Source: Simiduia litorea (lineage in GTDB: Bacteria; Pseudomonadota; Gammaproteobacteria; Pseudomonadales; Cellvibrionaceae). From it: DNA of 64,000 nt. The position numbers and the translations under genes were made by a program. The notes beneath the pieces were generated by a model. The model saw only the letters and a list, made by a program, of their open reading frames with translations, searched no databases and had not been told where the DNA came from. How positions within the stretch are numbered: the stretch's first letter is position 1; each line of letters starts with the position of its first letter. Positions 18,110-27,253 of this stretch are shown in pieces. The stretch lies in contig NZ_AP031497.1 in the NCBI RefSeq assembly GCF_042853465.1, forward strand, positions 1,240,001 through 1,304,000, written 5' to 3'.

Positions 18110-20359
18110 CTAAAACGTTCGGCGCTCGAGGTTTAGACGGCCGGCTTCTTTTTGATCGACTTTTTCCACCCGCACCGCATTTTGTTTAAAGGCGGGTTGA
18201 CGCGAATAGGGATCGAGTAAGCCGAGGGTTAAACGGTTGACGCAATCGTGAAAATGAAACGGAATAAATAACATATCGCGGCCGACCCGGTGAGTGAGCT
18301 GCACCATCACCACAGCGTCGCCGCGGCGGCTGACTAAGCGCACATAAGATTGGTGTTCGATGCCTAACTCGGCCGCCGCATCCGGATTCATTTCCATGTA
18401 GGGGGTTGGGCTGAATTTATTCAAGTTGCCAATTTTGCCGGTGCGGGTGCGGGTGTGAAAATGCTCGACCACGCGGCCCGAGTTGAGCCAGAAAGGGTAG
18501 TCGTCATCCGGGCATTCGTTGTTATTGACGAAATCGACGCAAATTAAATTGGCCCGACCCGACGGTGTTTGAAATACGCCATCGGTGTAGAGGCGCTGGT
18601 TGCCCTTAAACTCCACGCGCGTTTTATTGTCGATGGCGATGACAGTGCCCAAGCGCGCCTCATCGGCGGCGGCTTCGGCTTCGGTGTAAGGCCATTGAAT
18701 ACCGCGTGCGGCTTCAATTTTATCCCAAGTCATGCCCGAGATATCGAGCGTGCGGCCAGCGCCTTTAGACAACTCGCGCATTTCGTTGAACGCCGCTTCG
18801 GCGTTTTCGGGGAAATCTACCTTATTGCGATCTTCAAAGCGTTTAGACATTTCTTTGAAGATCCAGAAGTCGGGCTTTGAGTCTTTGTAGGCCGGCAACA
18901 CGTTGCGGGTTAAATTCACTCGCCGCTCGGTGTTGGTGTGGCAACCTTCTTTTTCTGCCCACACCGCAGCGGGTAGGAATACGTGGGAATATTTATTGGT
19001 CTCCACATCTTCGTAGATATCTTGCACCACCAAAAATTCCAACTTCTCCATCGCCTTGCGAATGCGCGGTTGGTTGGGCATGGAGGTCATGGGGTTGGTT
19101 GCCACTAACCACAAGCCTTTAATTTGCCCGGACTCAATGGCGGGAAAGATATCGGTTTGCGCCAAGCCGCGTTTGGCTGGGAAAAACGCTTCGTCAATGC
19201 CCCAGAAATCGGCGATGTGTTTGCGATCTTGTGCTTTTTCCAGGTAACGGTAGCCGGGTAGCCCAGAGCAGGACGACCACTCGCGCGTACCCATGGCGTT
19301 GCACTGGCCGGTAATCGATAAACTCGTGCCACCTAACTTGCCGATGTTACCGGTAATTAAATTTAAGTTGTTGATGTTGGCAACACCATCTGAGCCGTGG
19401 GTGGATTGATTAATCCCCATGGTCCAAATGCTCATGGCACTGTTGGCGTTGGCGTAAACGCGAGCCACGTGACGGATGCGATCTTCATCGATACCGCAAA
19501 TATGTTGCGCCTGTTTTGGATCGTACTTGCTCTGCACCAGCTCGCGTAAATCTTCGATGCCTTGGGTGTGCTTGGCAATGTAATCTTCGTCGGCTAAACC
19601 TTCCTTGAAAATCACGTGCATCATCGCATTGATTAACACGGTATCTGTACCCGGCGTAATGGGCAGATGAATATCGGCAAACTGCGCCAGCATGGTGACG
19701 CGCGGGTCGACCACAATGAGTGGGAAATGACGCTTCTCGCGCGCCTCTTTTAAGCGCCAATAAATGATTGGGTGCTGCTCCGGTAAATTCGAGCCGAAGG
19801 CCATTAAGCAGCCGGTGTGTTCGAAATCTTCATAGCAACCCGGTGGGCCGTCTGATCCAAAGGATCGCTTGTAGCCCGATACGGCCGAGGCCATACACAG
19901 GGTGGTGTTGCCGTCGTAGTTGTTGGTGCCTATTTGACCGCGCACCAATTTTCCGAGGGCGTAAAATTCTTCGGTTAACAGTTGACCGGTAGAGACGATG
20001 GCGAAGCTATCCCGACCGTATTTGGTTTGAATCTCTTTTATTTTCTCCGCGGTTTTATCCAGTGCTGCGTCCCAGTTGGTTGCGGCAAATGGCAGGTGCG
20101 CCTTTTCGCGCATGAGCGGAACGGTACCGCGCCCGGGGGAGTTAAACAGATCGTGTTCGAGCAGCCCTTTAATGCAGAGCTTGCCGCGGTTGACATCGGC
20201 GCCGGCATGGCCTCGGCTGGTGATAACCTTACCTTCCTCATTGACACCTAGCTCAATGGAGCAGCCAGTGGAGCAATAATTACAGGTGGCGTACTTCCAC
20301 TCTTTGACAGGCTTGGCTGGGATGCTAATAGGCTTACGCTGTTTACGACCGAAAATCAT
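18110..20359 (-). CDS. Cytoplasmic molybdopterin nitrate reductase (assimilatory type)
   Basis: 749-aa Mo-bisMGD oxidoreductase. The N-terminal cluster is CNYCSTGCSIEL followed by C62 in GKLCIKG, a [4Fe-4S] site. NTTLCMASAVSGYKRSFGSDGPPGCYED matches the NasA/NapA block that contains the Mo-ligating cysteine. There is no twin-arginine signal, so it is cytoplasmic. Adjacent cobA, nirB, nirD and a nitrate transporter make assimilatory nitrate reduction the likely role. It lacks the extra C-terminal BFD-like region of many NasA proteins and is instead paired with a membrane DmsB-DmsC-like subunit, suggesting quinol rather than NADH or ferredoxin as donor (inference). Confidence 0.87.
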   Translation of the reverse strand: MIFGRKQRKPISIPAKPVKEWKYATCNYCSTGCSIELGVNEEGKVITSRGHAGADVNRGKLCIKGLLEHDLFNSPGRGTVPLMREKAHLPFAATNWDAALDKTAEKIKEIQTKYGRDSFAIVSTGQLLTEEFYALGKLVRGQIGTNNYDGNTTLCMASAVSGYKRSFGSDGPPGCYEDFEHTGCLMAFGSNLPEQHPIIYWRLKEAREKRHFPLIVVDPRVTMLAQFADIHLPITPGTDTVLINAMMHVIFKEGLADEDYIAKHTQGIEDLRELVQSKYDPKQAQHICGIDEDRIRHVARVYANANSAMSIWTMGINQSTHGSDGVANINNLNLITGNIGKLGGTSLSITGQCNAMGTREWSSCSGLPGYRYLEKAQDRKHIADFWGIDEAFFPAKRGLAQTDIFPAIESGQIKGLWLVATNPMTSMPNQPRIRKAMEKLEFLVVQDIYEDVETNKYSHVFLPAAVWAEKEGCHTNTERRVNLTRNVLPAYKDSKPDFWIFKEMSKRFEDRNKVDFPENAEAAFNEMRELSKGAGRTLDISGMTWDKIEAARGIQWPYTEAEAAADEARLGTVIAIDNKTRVEFKGNQRLYTDGVFQTPSGRANLICVDFVNNNECPDDDYPFWLNSGRVVEHFHTRTRTGKIGNLNKFSPTPYMEMNPDAAAELGIEHQSYVRLVSRRGDAVVMVQLTHRVGRDMLFIPFHFHDCVNRLTLGLLDPYSRQPAFKQNAVRVEKVDQKEAGRLNLERRTF

Positions 20360-20895
20360 GCTGCTTCCTAGTGGTTGGTACTACTCAATAAGGAGTAGAA
20401 AATTCGAACTAATAGCCTTAAAGCAATTAGTGAACCAACTTGGCAAACAGGTGAATTTTTCGTGAATCTGCATATTTTTTATGGAATTACTGCCGTGTGG
20501 TAGTGCTACTTACGCTATTGGTGCGAAAAAACTGTGCATTTAAGCGATTGATTCAGAAAGACTACGTTCGCGATCGACATTTCTAGCACCAATACCGTGC
20601 GCAGAGCCTTTTACTGGTGCGGGTTGGATTTCCTTGGCGCCTCTTTGTTGTGCGCTTTGCACAGGATGGGTGCAGCTTTTCTTGGGTTCAGGTGACTGTG
20701 TTGGTGCATATGACAATTTTACCGGCCAATTCGTGTCTTGTTTCTATATAGGCTTGTAGAAAATTAATGTGAACAGGTGTTTTTTAAAAAAAATTAGCGA
20801 TTAGTTTTTGTTGGCATTGTCCTTGCTCTATCTCACTTCATGAGCGCTTGAGTCAGCGAAGACTTAGCGCAACGACACTGAGTGGAGTCAGCCAA
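20360..20895. promoter_or_regulatory. Divergent nitrogen-control region (NtrC-type sites, two sigma54 promoters)
   Basis: Between the reductase gene and cobA. Two NtrC-type sites, GCAC-N7-GTGC at 20586-20600 and TGCAC-N7-GTGCA at 20658-20674, have centres 73 bp apart (about seven helix turns). A sigma54 promoter facing cobA is TTGGCATTGTCCTTGCT (20811-20827, GG-N10-GC). A weaker one facing the reductase reads TTGGTTCACTAATTGC on the minus strand (20438-20423). A 7-2-7 palindrome TACTCAA-TA-AGGAGTA (20382-20397) lies in the reductase leader. A 9-bp inverted repeat TATTGGTGC/GCACCAATA spans 20516-20594. Confidence 0.7.
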
Positions 20896-21816
20896 ATGCC
20901 AGCCAGCCCAGCCACGAGAACCCATTTTCTCGCGCGTTTAAAGCCGCGCAACAGCGCGAGTGTTGGGCGTGTATCGCTCGTGGGCGCAGGGCCTGGCGAT
21001 GCAGATTTGTTAACTGTTAAAGCCTTGCGCACTTTGCAGCAAGCGGATGTCATTTTTTATGATCGCTTAGTCAGTGAAGATATTCGCGCGTTATTTCCTA
21101 GCAGTACGCCTGCGATTTATGTGGGCAAAGCCAAAGATCGCCATTCCATTCCCCAACAGGATTTAAATTCTCTGCTCGTAGAAACCGCGCAGCTTGGTTT
21201 ACACGTGTGTCGGCTGAAAGGTGGCGACGCCTTTGTGTTTGGCCGCGGTGGCGAAGAAATGTTGGAGCTTAAGCAGGCCGGTATTGCTGTCGACGTGGTG
21301 CCGGGCATCACGGCTGGCGCAGGTGCAACGGCCTATGCAGGTATCCCCTTAACCCATCGCGGTATCGCTCAGGGCGTGAGTTTTGTTACCGCGCACGGGG
21401 AAAAGGAATTGCATATTAACTGGTCGTCGCTGGCGCACAGCGGTCACACCTTGGTGTTTTACATGGGCTTGGGCTCTGTCGCCACTATTGCCCGTGAATT
21501 AAACAAGGCCGGGCTTTGCGCCGGCACCCCAGCGGCCATCATTGAAAAAGGTTGCTCGGCGCAGCAGCGGGTTTTTACCGAGAAGCTTGCGGATTTGCCG
21601 GCACTGGTTGAGCGCCACCACATTGAATCGCCGGCGCTCATTGTTGTCGGCGAGGTTGTTCGCTTGCGTGAACAGCTGCAGTGGCTTGAGCAAATAGCTA
21701 GCCCCGAGCTAGAGGAAATTTACGCCGAAGTGGCATCGCCTGTTGCGGCCACTGTGGTGGCGAGTGCTTCAAATTCTATTAATAAGAATTCCCCTTGGAA
21801 AAAATTGTCAGCCTGA
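20896..21816 (+). CDS. cobA: Uroporphyrinogen-III C-methyltransferase (sirohaem synthesis)
   Basis: 306-aa SUMT enzyme that methylates uroporphyrinogen III at C2 and C7 with SAM to form precorrin-2, the precursor of the sirohaem in NirB. The motifs VGAGPGDADLLTVKA, YDRLVS, RLKGGDAFVFGRGGEE and VVPGITAG are diagnostic. The CysG oxidase/chelatase domain is absent. The ATG at 20896 with a GGAG site 8 nt upstream is preferred to a TTG at 20848. It is 14 bp before nirB and shares the sigma54 promoter. Confidence 0.93.
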   Translation: MPASPATRTHFLARLKPRNSASVGRVSLVGAGPGDADLLTVKALRTLQQADVIFYDRLVSEDIRALFPSSTPAIYVGKAKDRHSIPQQDLNSLLVETAQLGLHVCRLKGGDAFVFGRGGEEMLELKQAGIAVDVVPGITAGAGATAYAGIPLTHRGIAQGVSFVTAHGEKELHINWSSLAHSGHTLVFYMGLGSVATIARELNKAGLCAGTPAAIIEKGCSAQQRVFTEKLADLPALVERHHIESPALIVVGEVVRLREQLQWLEQIASPELEEIYAEVASPVAATVVASASNSINKNSPWKKLSA

Positions 21817-21830
21817 CGTGAGGAAAAAAT

Positions 21831-24374
21831 ATGAGTAAGCAGCGCATCGTAGTCGTTGGCAACGGAATGGTCGGCCACAAGTTTATTGATAATGTGGTGA
21901 CGTCCGAACACGCAAGCCGCTATCAAGTTATCACCTTTTCCGAAGAGCCTCGGCTGGCCTATGACCGCGTGCAATTGTCTAAATATTTTTCTGGCTCGAC
22001 GGCAGAAGACTTAGCGTTAACCACAGAGTCTTATTATCAAGACAAAGGTGTGAACTATGTGCTCTCCGATAAGGTGGTCGATCTCGATTTCGACAACAAG
22101 GAAGTTATCACCGCCAGCGGTCGCCGCGAAGCGTATGATCAGCTAGTGCTGGCCACGGGTTCTTTTCCCTTTGTGCCGCCTATTCCTGGAAACGATCAGC
22201 CGCACTGCTTGGTGTATCGCACCATCGAAGATTTGGAGGCCATTACGGCGTCGGCACAACAATCCAAAGTGGGCGTTGTAGTGGGCGGCGGGCTCTTGGG
22301 CCTCGAAGCCGCGAATGCACTTAAACAGGCAGGGCTTGAAACCCATGTGGTCGAATTTGCGCCGCGTTTAATGGCGGTACAGTTAGATGAAGGCGGCGGT
22401 AAATTGCTGCGCAGTAAAATTGAAGGCCTTGGTGTACGCGTACACACGCAAAAGGCAACCACGGCTATTGTTGCCGGCGAAGAATGCCGCTACCGCATGA
22501 ACTTTGCCGATGGCAGTCATCTCGAAACCGACATGATTTTATTTTCCGCCGGCATTCGCCCGCAAGACGAATTAGCGCGCAAGTGCGGTATCGACTTGGG
22601 TGAACGCGGTGGCATTGTCGTCGATAATAACTGCCAAACTTCTGTTAAGCATGTCTATGCCATTGGCGAATGCGCGCTTTGGAGCGGTCGCATTTATGGT
22701 TTAGTGGCGCCTGGCTATGATATGGCCAAAGTCGCACTCTCGCACATTACGGGGGGCGATCAGCAGTTTACCGGTGCCGATATGAGCACCAAGTTAAAAC
22801 TACTTGGTGTTGATGTGGCATCGGTGGGCGACGCCCATGGCAACACGCCAGGCTGTAAAAGTTATACCTATAGCAACGATGTGGATGAAGTGTATAAGCG
22901 CATTATTGTGTCGGCCGACAATACTCGCCTGTTGGGCGCTGTGTTAGTGGGCGATGCCGATGGCTATGGCATCTTGCAACAGCTTTGCGTTAACGAAATG
23001 GATTTACCGGACGACCCCAATGCGCTGATTTTACCGTTGGTGGATGGTGCCGGTGCGGTGATGGGCGTGGATTCTCTGCCCGATACGGCGCAAATTTGTT
23101 CCTGTATGGATGTCTCCAAAGGCGCTATTTGTTGCGCCGTGCAAAACGGTGCGCAAACCATGGCCGATGTAAAGGCCGAAACCTTGGCGTCTACCAGTTG
23201 CGGCGGTTGTACGGCATTGGTGAAGCAAGTGTTGGATGCCGAGCTCACCAAGTTAGGTGTTGAAGTTAAACATGATATTTGCGAACACTTTGCTTATTCA
23301 CGCCAGCAGTTGGCAGACATAGTGCGTGTTACCAAAGTGCGCAGCTTTGACGCTTTGTTAGATAGCCATGGTAAAGGCCATGGTTGTGAAATTTGTAAGC
23401 CTGCTGTGGGCTCGATACTGGCTTCTTTCTGGAATGATTACATTTTAGAGGACGCGCATATTGGCTTGCAGGACACCAACGACATCTTCCTAGGTAATTT
23501 ACAAAAAGACGGTACCTACTCAGTGGTGCCACGCGTTGCTGCGGGCGAAATTACACCTGATAAGCTCATTGTATTGGGTGAGGTGGCCAAGCAGTTTAAT
23601 TTATACACTAAAGTCACCGGTGGCCAACGCATCGATTTGTTTGGTGCGCAATTGAATGATTTGCCACACATTTGGCGCATTCTCGTGGATGCCGGTTTTG
23701 AAACCGGCCATGCCTACGGCAAATCTGTGCGCACAGTGAAGTCCTGCGTGGGTTCTACTTGGTGTCGCTATGGCGTCGACGATTCAGTCGGCTTGGCGAT
23801 AGAAATAGAGGATAGATACAAAGGTCTGCGTTCACCACACAAGCTGAAATTTGCAGTATCGGGTTGTACGCGTGAATGCGCTGAAGCACAGTGTAAAGAT
23901 GTGGGCATCATTGCCACAGAGAAGGGCTGGAATCTTTATGTGTGCGGCAACGGTGGCATGCGCCCACGTCATGCTGACTTATTTGCGACTGGATTAGATA
24001 AAGAAACCTTAATCAAATATGTGGACCGGTTTTTGATGTTCTATGTGCGCACGGCAGATCGCTTACAGCGCACCAGCGTGTGGTTGGAAAACTTAGAAGG
24101 TGGTCTGGAATACTTGAAGAAGGTGGTTATTGAAGATTCCTTGTCGATCGGCGCTGAGTTAGAGGCTGACATGGCGCATAACATTGGCAACTATCAGTGC
24201 GAATGGAAAACGACCATTGAAAGCCCAGAGAAGCTAAAGCGCTTCAGTCACTTCATTAACACCGATACTCGCGATAGCAACCTAGCCTATGTGGTTGAGC
24301 GCAATCAAATTCGCCCCGCTAACGCGCAAGAGCGTATTGCGACGGTTGATGTGGTTGAGCCTGAAATGGCTTAG
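21831..24374 (+). CDS. nirB: Assimilatory nitrite reductase [NAD(P)H] large subunit
   Basis: 847-aa cytoplasmic enzyme reducing nitrite to ammonium. In order: an FAD/NAD(P)H pyridine nucleotide oxidoreductase domain (about 1-400, with VGNGMVGHKF and VVGGGLLGLEAA dinucleotide motifs); a BFD-type [2Fe-2S] domain (CSCMDVSKG...STSCGGC, about 420-470); a ferredoxin-like half domain; and a sirohaem/[4Fe-4S] domain with CVGSTWCRYG and SGCTRECAEAQC. All expected ligands are present. It is between cobA and nirD. Confidence 0.97.
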   Translation: MSKQRIVVVGNGMVGHKFIDNVVTSEHASRYQVITFSEEPRLAYDRVQLSKYFSGSTAEDLALTTESYYQDKGVNYVLSDKVVDLDFDNKEVITASGRREAYDQLVLATGSFPFVPPIPGNDQPHCLVYRTIEDLEAITASAQQSKVGVVVGGGLLGLEAANALKQAGLETHVVEFAPRLMAVQLDEGGGKLLRSKIEGLGVRVHTQKATTAIVAGEECRYRMNFADGSHLETDMILFSAGIRPQDELARKCGIDLGERGGIVVDNNCQTSVKHVYAIGECALWSGRIYGLVAPGYDMAKVALSHITGGDQQFTGADMSTKLKLLGVDVASVGDAHGNTPGCKSYTYSNDVDEVYKRIIVSADNTRLLGAVLVGDADGYGILQQLCVNEMDLPDDPNALILPLVDGAGAVMGVDSLPDTAQICSCMDVSKGAICCAVQNGAQTMADVKAETLASTSCGGCTALVKQVLDAELTKLGVEVKHDICEHFAYSRQQLADIVRVTKVRSFDALLDSHGKGHGCEICKPAVGSILASFWNDYILEDAHIGLQDTNDIFLGNLQKDGTYSVVPRVAAGEITPDKLIVLGEVAKQFNLYTKVTGGQRIDLFGAQLNDLPHIWRILVDAGFETGHAYGKSVRTVKSCVGSTWCRYGVDDSVGLAIEIEDRYKGLRSPHKLKFAVSGCTRECAEAQCKDVGIIATEKGWNLYVCGNGGMRPRHADLFATGLDKETLIKYVDRFLMFYVRTADRLQRTSVWLENLEGGLEYLKKVVIEDSLSIGAELEADMAHNIGNYQCEWKTTIESPEKLKRFSHFINTDTRDSNLAYVVERNQIRPANAQERIATVDVVEPEMA

Positions 24375-24445
24375 CGACAAGGGTTCACAATTGACAGGTG
24401 AGCAGTGTCAGCGGTGGCGCTGCTCTCACAGGATGAGACGATATC

Positions 24446-24772
24446 ATGACAAAGCAATGGCAAGCAGTGTGTAAAGTTGAAGATGTAATTCCCGGCACCG
24501 GCGTATGCGCCTTGGTTGCTGGTAAGCAGGTGGCTATTTTTCGCACCCTAAAAGAGAAAAAACTATTTGCGCTGGATAACTTTGATCCCTTCGGTAAGGC
24601 CAATGTGCTCTCTCGCGGCATTCAGGGTTCAATTGGCGACGACCTAGTGGTTGCCTCGCCCCTGTACAAACAGCATTTCGTCTTGGCCACGGGCAAGTGT
24701 TTAGAAGACGATGTCACGATTCCTGTTTACGCCGTACGCGAAGAAGATGGCCAAGTTCAGGTTTCAGTTTAA
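24446..24772 (+). CDS. nirD: Assimilatory nitrite reductase small subunit
   Basis: 108-aa Rieske-like fold subunit of nitrite reductase (WQAVCKVEDVIPGTGVCALVAGKQVAIFR). The usual Rieske cysteine/histidine cluster ligands are missing, as in other NirD proteins, so it does not carry an Fe-S cluster. It follows nirB by 71 bp. A strong hairpin terminator lies downstream. Confidence 0.94.
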   Translation: MTKQWQAVCKVEDVIPGTGVCALVAGKQVAIFRTLKEKKLFALDNFDPFGKANVLSRGIQGSIGDDLVVASPLYKQHFVLATGKCLEDDVTIPVYAVREEDGQVQVSV

Positions 24773-24847
24773 TTTAATCGGTTACAGCTTTTAACTGGCG
24801 AGAAATAGATCTTGTCAGATTAAACTGACGACAAAGTTTGCACCTTT

Positions 24848-24916
24848 GGCAGGCAAGGGTTGTTTTGCACAGCGTTCACTGAGCGCTTTGTAAAACACCC
24901 CAAGCCTGCCTTTTTT
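24848..24916 (+). terminator. Rho-independent terminator after nirD
   Basis: Long interrupted stem: GGCAGGC...GGGTTGTTTT pairs with AAAACACCCC...GCCTGCC, followed directly by TTTTTT. It ends the cobA-nirB-nirD unit. Confidence 0.85.
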
Positions 24917-24921
24917 GCCTA

Positions 24922-25125
24922 CAGGATGTAGGTACACCTGTTAGGGCAGGAGCCCGGTAAGGTGTTGCTCAAATTCACTGCCGAGAATTAACAAAGCCAC
25001 AATGCGGATGGCGGGCCGGCTCTCAGGATGTAGGTACACCTGTTAGGGCAGGAGCCCGGTAAGGTGTTGCTCAAATTCACTGCCGAGAATTAACAAAGTC
25101 ACAATGCGGATGGCGGGCCGGCTCT
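24922..25125. repeat. 102-bp tandem duplication (2 copies)
   Basis: Units 24922-25023 and 25024-25125 are identical except for one base (AAAGCCAC versus AAAGTCAC). Each begins CAGGATGTAGGTACACCTG. It is noncoding, lies directly after the nirD terminator, and looks recent. Confidence 0.95.
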
Positions 25126-25178
25126 TTACGTTGGCACCATTACATTCCAACACCTGGGAGGGTAGGGGCTAATTTTTT

Positions 25179-25220
25179 AGCTGCAAGCTGCAAGCTGCAA
25201 GCTCCAAGCTCCAAGCTCCA
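25179..25220. repeat. Heptamer repeat, (AGCTGCA)3(AGCTCCA)3
   Basis: Six tandem 7-bp units in two blocks that differ by a single base, so the substitution spread by unit duplication. It is of the same unit length as the array after the parvulin gene. Confidence 0.95.
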
Positions 25221-25379
25221 AGCCCTAAGAAAAATCTACAGCCACAAGCTTCAGACCAACTAGATGAGGTCATCTAACCGTTTTAGGGTGAATCCAACGT
25301 TCTGCTGGATGTCACTTCTCTTTCGTAGGAACAGCTTGCTCGATACTTTATCCATATAAATACTTTTGCTTGCAGCTTG

Positions 25380-25559
25380 TGCACTCATCAAGTGCATTTC
25401 GCCCCATGCCTGTGCGAAAAACAGGGTCTTTGCTTGGCCATCATCTTGCACTTTGTGCTTTTCGGGTGCAGATCACGGTAAAACGTCGGCAATTCATGAA
25501 GCTTTTGGTTGTATTCGCACTATTTAGTTGAATATTTCAAAGTAGGCATGGCCTTTGCT
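25380..25559 (+). promoter_or_regulatory. Nitrate transporter promoter: NtrC-type site and sigma54 promoter
   Basis: TGCAC-TCATCAA-GTGCA at 25380-25396 is a full NtrC-type palindrome. A weaker partner (TGTGC-N7-GTGCA) is at 25454-25470, 74 bp away centre to centre. The sigma54 promoter TAGGCATGGCCTTTGCT (25543-25559, GG-N10-GC) lies 56 bp before the start codon. The rest of 24773-25614 has no credible gene apart from the repeats listed separately. Confidence 0.68.
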
Positions 25560-25614
25560 CATACTGCCTTATCGAATTTTAACCTTTTAATTTTAATCGT
25601 TTCAGGGAGTAGAC

Positions 25615-27084
25615 ATGAGCAGCACCCGGTCTTTTAACCTGTTTTCCTTTTCGGGCAAGATGAAAATATTGCACCTGAGTTGGATGGCATTCTTTATCAC
25701 CTTTGTGGTGTGGTTCAACTTTGCACCTTTGTTGCAAGCCGTTGCGGCCTCCCTAGGCTTAGACAAGTCGCAAATTAAAACCCTATTGATTTTGAACGTT
25801 GCGCTCACCATTCCCGCGCGCGTTGTCATTGGTATGCTCACCGACCGATTCGGCCCTAAAATGGTCTACTCGGGTTTGTTGGCATTGTGTTCCATACCAT
25901 GTTTTATGTTCGCCTTAGCCGATACCTTTTTACAGGCGGCGATTGCGCGTTTCGCACTCGGCTTTATTGGTGCCGGTTTTGTTATTGGTATTCGCTTAGT
26001 GAGCGAGTGGTTTCCCGCTAATGAATTAGGTACGGCGGAAGGCATTTATGGCGGTTGGGGTAATTTTGGCTCTGCTGCCGCTGCTTTCACTTTACCGACT
26101 ATCGCCGTGCTATTCGGCGGTGATGACGGCTGGCGTTACGCTATCGGCATAACCGGTTTGATGAGTTTGCTCTTCTCCGTAGTGTTTTACCTGAATGTGA
26201 GCGATACACCTAAGGGCTCAACCTATTTTAAACCGAAAAATGTTGGCGCTATTGAAGTCACCAGTAAAGGCGATTTTTTCTTACTGATACTCATGAAAAT
26301 TCCCATGTATGCAGCGCTCGCATTGCTAACCTGGAAGTTATCACCGGCTGGCGTGTCGATGTTATCTGAAACCGTTTCTATCATTTGTTATGCGGGTTTA
26401 GTGGTATTGTTTGTTTACGAGCTGTCCCACGTATGGAAGGTTAACAAAAACATTTTTGTTGAGCCTGTACCGGAAATGCATCGCTACAAATTTAAGCAAG
26501 TGGCGGTGCTGAATATATTGTACTTCGCCACTTTCGGCTCTGAGTTGGCGGTTATTTCTATGCTGCCGTTATTCTTCGCCGATACCTTTGCCTTAACCCC
26601 TGTGATGGCGGGTATGGTTGCCTCGGCCTACGCCTTTATGAATTTAATGTCGCGTCCTGGCGGTGGTTGGCTGTCAGACCGCTTTGGGCGAAAATCCACA
26701 CTGCTGATACTCACTGCAGGTTTAGCCATTGGTTATGCTGTCATGGGTATGGTGGATTCCGGTTGGCCGTTAGTGATGGCGGTGATTGCGGCCATGGCGT
26801 GTTCATTCTTTGTGCAGGCCGGCGAAGGCGCCGTGTTTGCCGTGGTGCCTTTGATTAAGCGGCGTTTAACCGGCCAAATTGCAGGAATGACTGGGGCCTA
26901 TGGTAATGTTGGCGCCGTGGTTTATTTAACGGTATTGAGTTTTGTCGACTACTCAACTTTCTTTTACGTGATTGCTTGCACGGCCGTGGTTGGTTTTATT
27001 ACCTTGCTGTTTATGGAGGAGCCCAAAGGTCACATCACCGAAGTTCGCGAGGATGGCTCGGTGGAGTTAATTACCGTAAGCTAA
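25615..27084 (+). CDS. NNP-family nitrate/nitrite transporter (MFS)
   Basis: 489-aa inner-membrane transporter with about 12 hydrophobic helices. Both nitrate signatures are visible: GIYGGWGNFGSAAAAF in the first half and AGMTGAYGNVGAVVYL in the second, plus MFS motif RFGPKM after TM2 and RFGRKS after TM8. It corresponds to the NasA/NarK transporter of Pseudomonas assimilatory clusters. It has its own sigma54/NtrC-type promoter, and is the only nitrate transporter in the window, so it may also serve the respiratory enzyme. Start preceded by CAGGGAG. Confidence 0.93.
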   Translation: MSSTRSFNLFSFSGKMKILHLSWMAFFITFVVWFNFAPLLQAVAASLGLDKSQIKTLLILNVALTIPARVVIGMLTDRFGPKMVYSGLLALCSIPCFMFALADTFLQAAIARFALGFIGAGFVIGIRLVSEWFPANELGTAEGIYGGWGNFGSAAAAFTLPTIAVLFGGDDGWRYAIGITGLMSLLFSVVFYLNVSDTPKGSTYFKPKNVGAIEVTSKGDFFLLILMKIPMYAALALLTWKLSPAGVSMLSETVSIICYAGLVVLFVYELSHVWKVNKNIFVEPVPEMHRYKFKQVAVLNILYFATFGSELAVISMLPLFFADTFALTPVMAGMVASAYAFMNLMSRPGGGWLSDRFGRKSTLLILTAGLAIGYAVMGMVDSGWPLVMAVIAAMACSFFVQAGEGAVFAVVPLIKRRLTGQIAGMTGAYGNVGAVVYLTVLSFVDYSTFFYVIACTAVVGFITLLFMEEPKGHITEVREDGSVELITVS

Positions 27085-27091
27085 GTTTTTT

Positions 27092-27109
27092 GGCGGAGCT
27101 AGCTCCGCC
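27092..27109. repeat. 18-bp perfect palindrome after the nitrate transporter
   Basis: GGCGGAGCTAGCTCCGCC just after the stop codon. It would form a strong hairpin, but no T-run follows it on either strand, so it is not a standard terminator. It could protect or slow the transcript end. Confidence 0.7.
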
Positions 27110-27143
27110 GTTGCTTTGCCGGCGCACAGAATCAACAGGCGCT

Positions 27144-27160
27144 AAGGTGTGGGGTTTGCA
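27144..27160 (+). promoter_or_regulatory. Possible sigma54 promoter upstream of the PP2C-kinase gene
   Basis: AAGGTGTGGGGTTTGCA keeps the GG-N10-GC spacing and the TTTGCA -12 element but has a poor -24 element. It is supported mainly by its better relatives elsewhere in this cluster. Confidence 0.35.
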
Positions 27161-27253
27161 TTCTGTTTGGATGCTCAGTTTAGGTTTAGATATAGACGTA
27201 ACTGTAGAGTTAGACGGTAGGACTCAGTGTCCAAAGGTGAGAGTCGATTGTCT

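Noticed and set aside
24922..25125. Possible CRISPR or attachment-site pair
   Set aside because: The two units touch each other with no spacer, so this is a tandem duplication; no integrase or element lies between them.
25260..25451. 63-codon open frame on the minus strand before the nitrate transporter
   Set aside because: It overlaps the NtrC-type site, has no ribosome site and no recognisable feature.
27092..27109. Terminator after the nitrate transporter
   Set aside because: The hairpin is perfect but the T-run precedes rather than follows it, so it is listed as a palindrome only.
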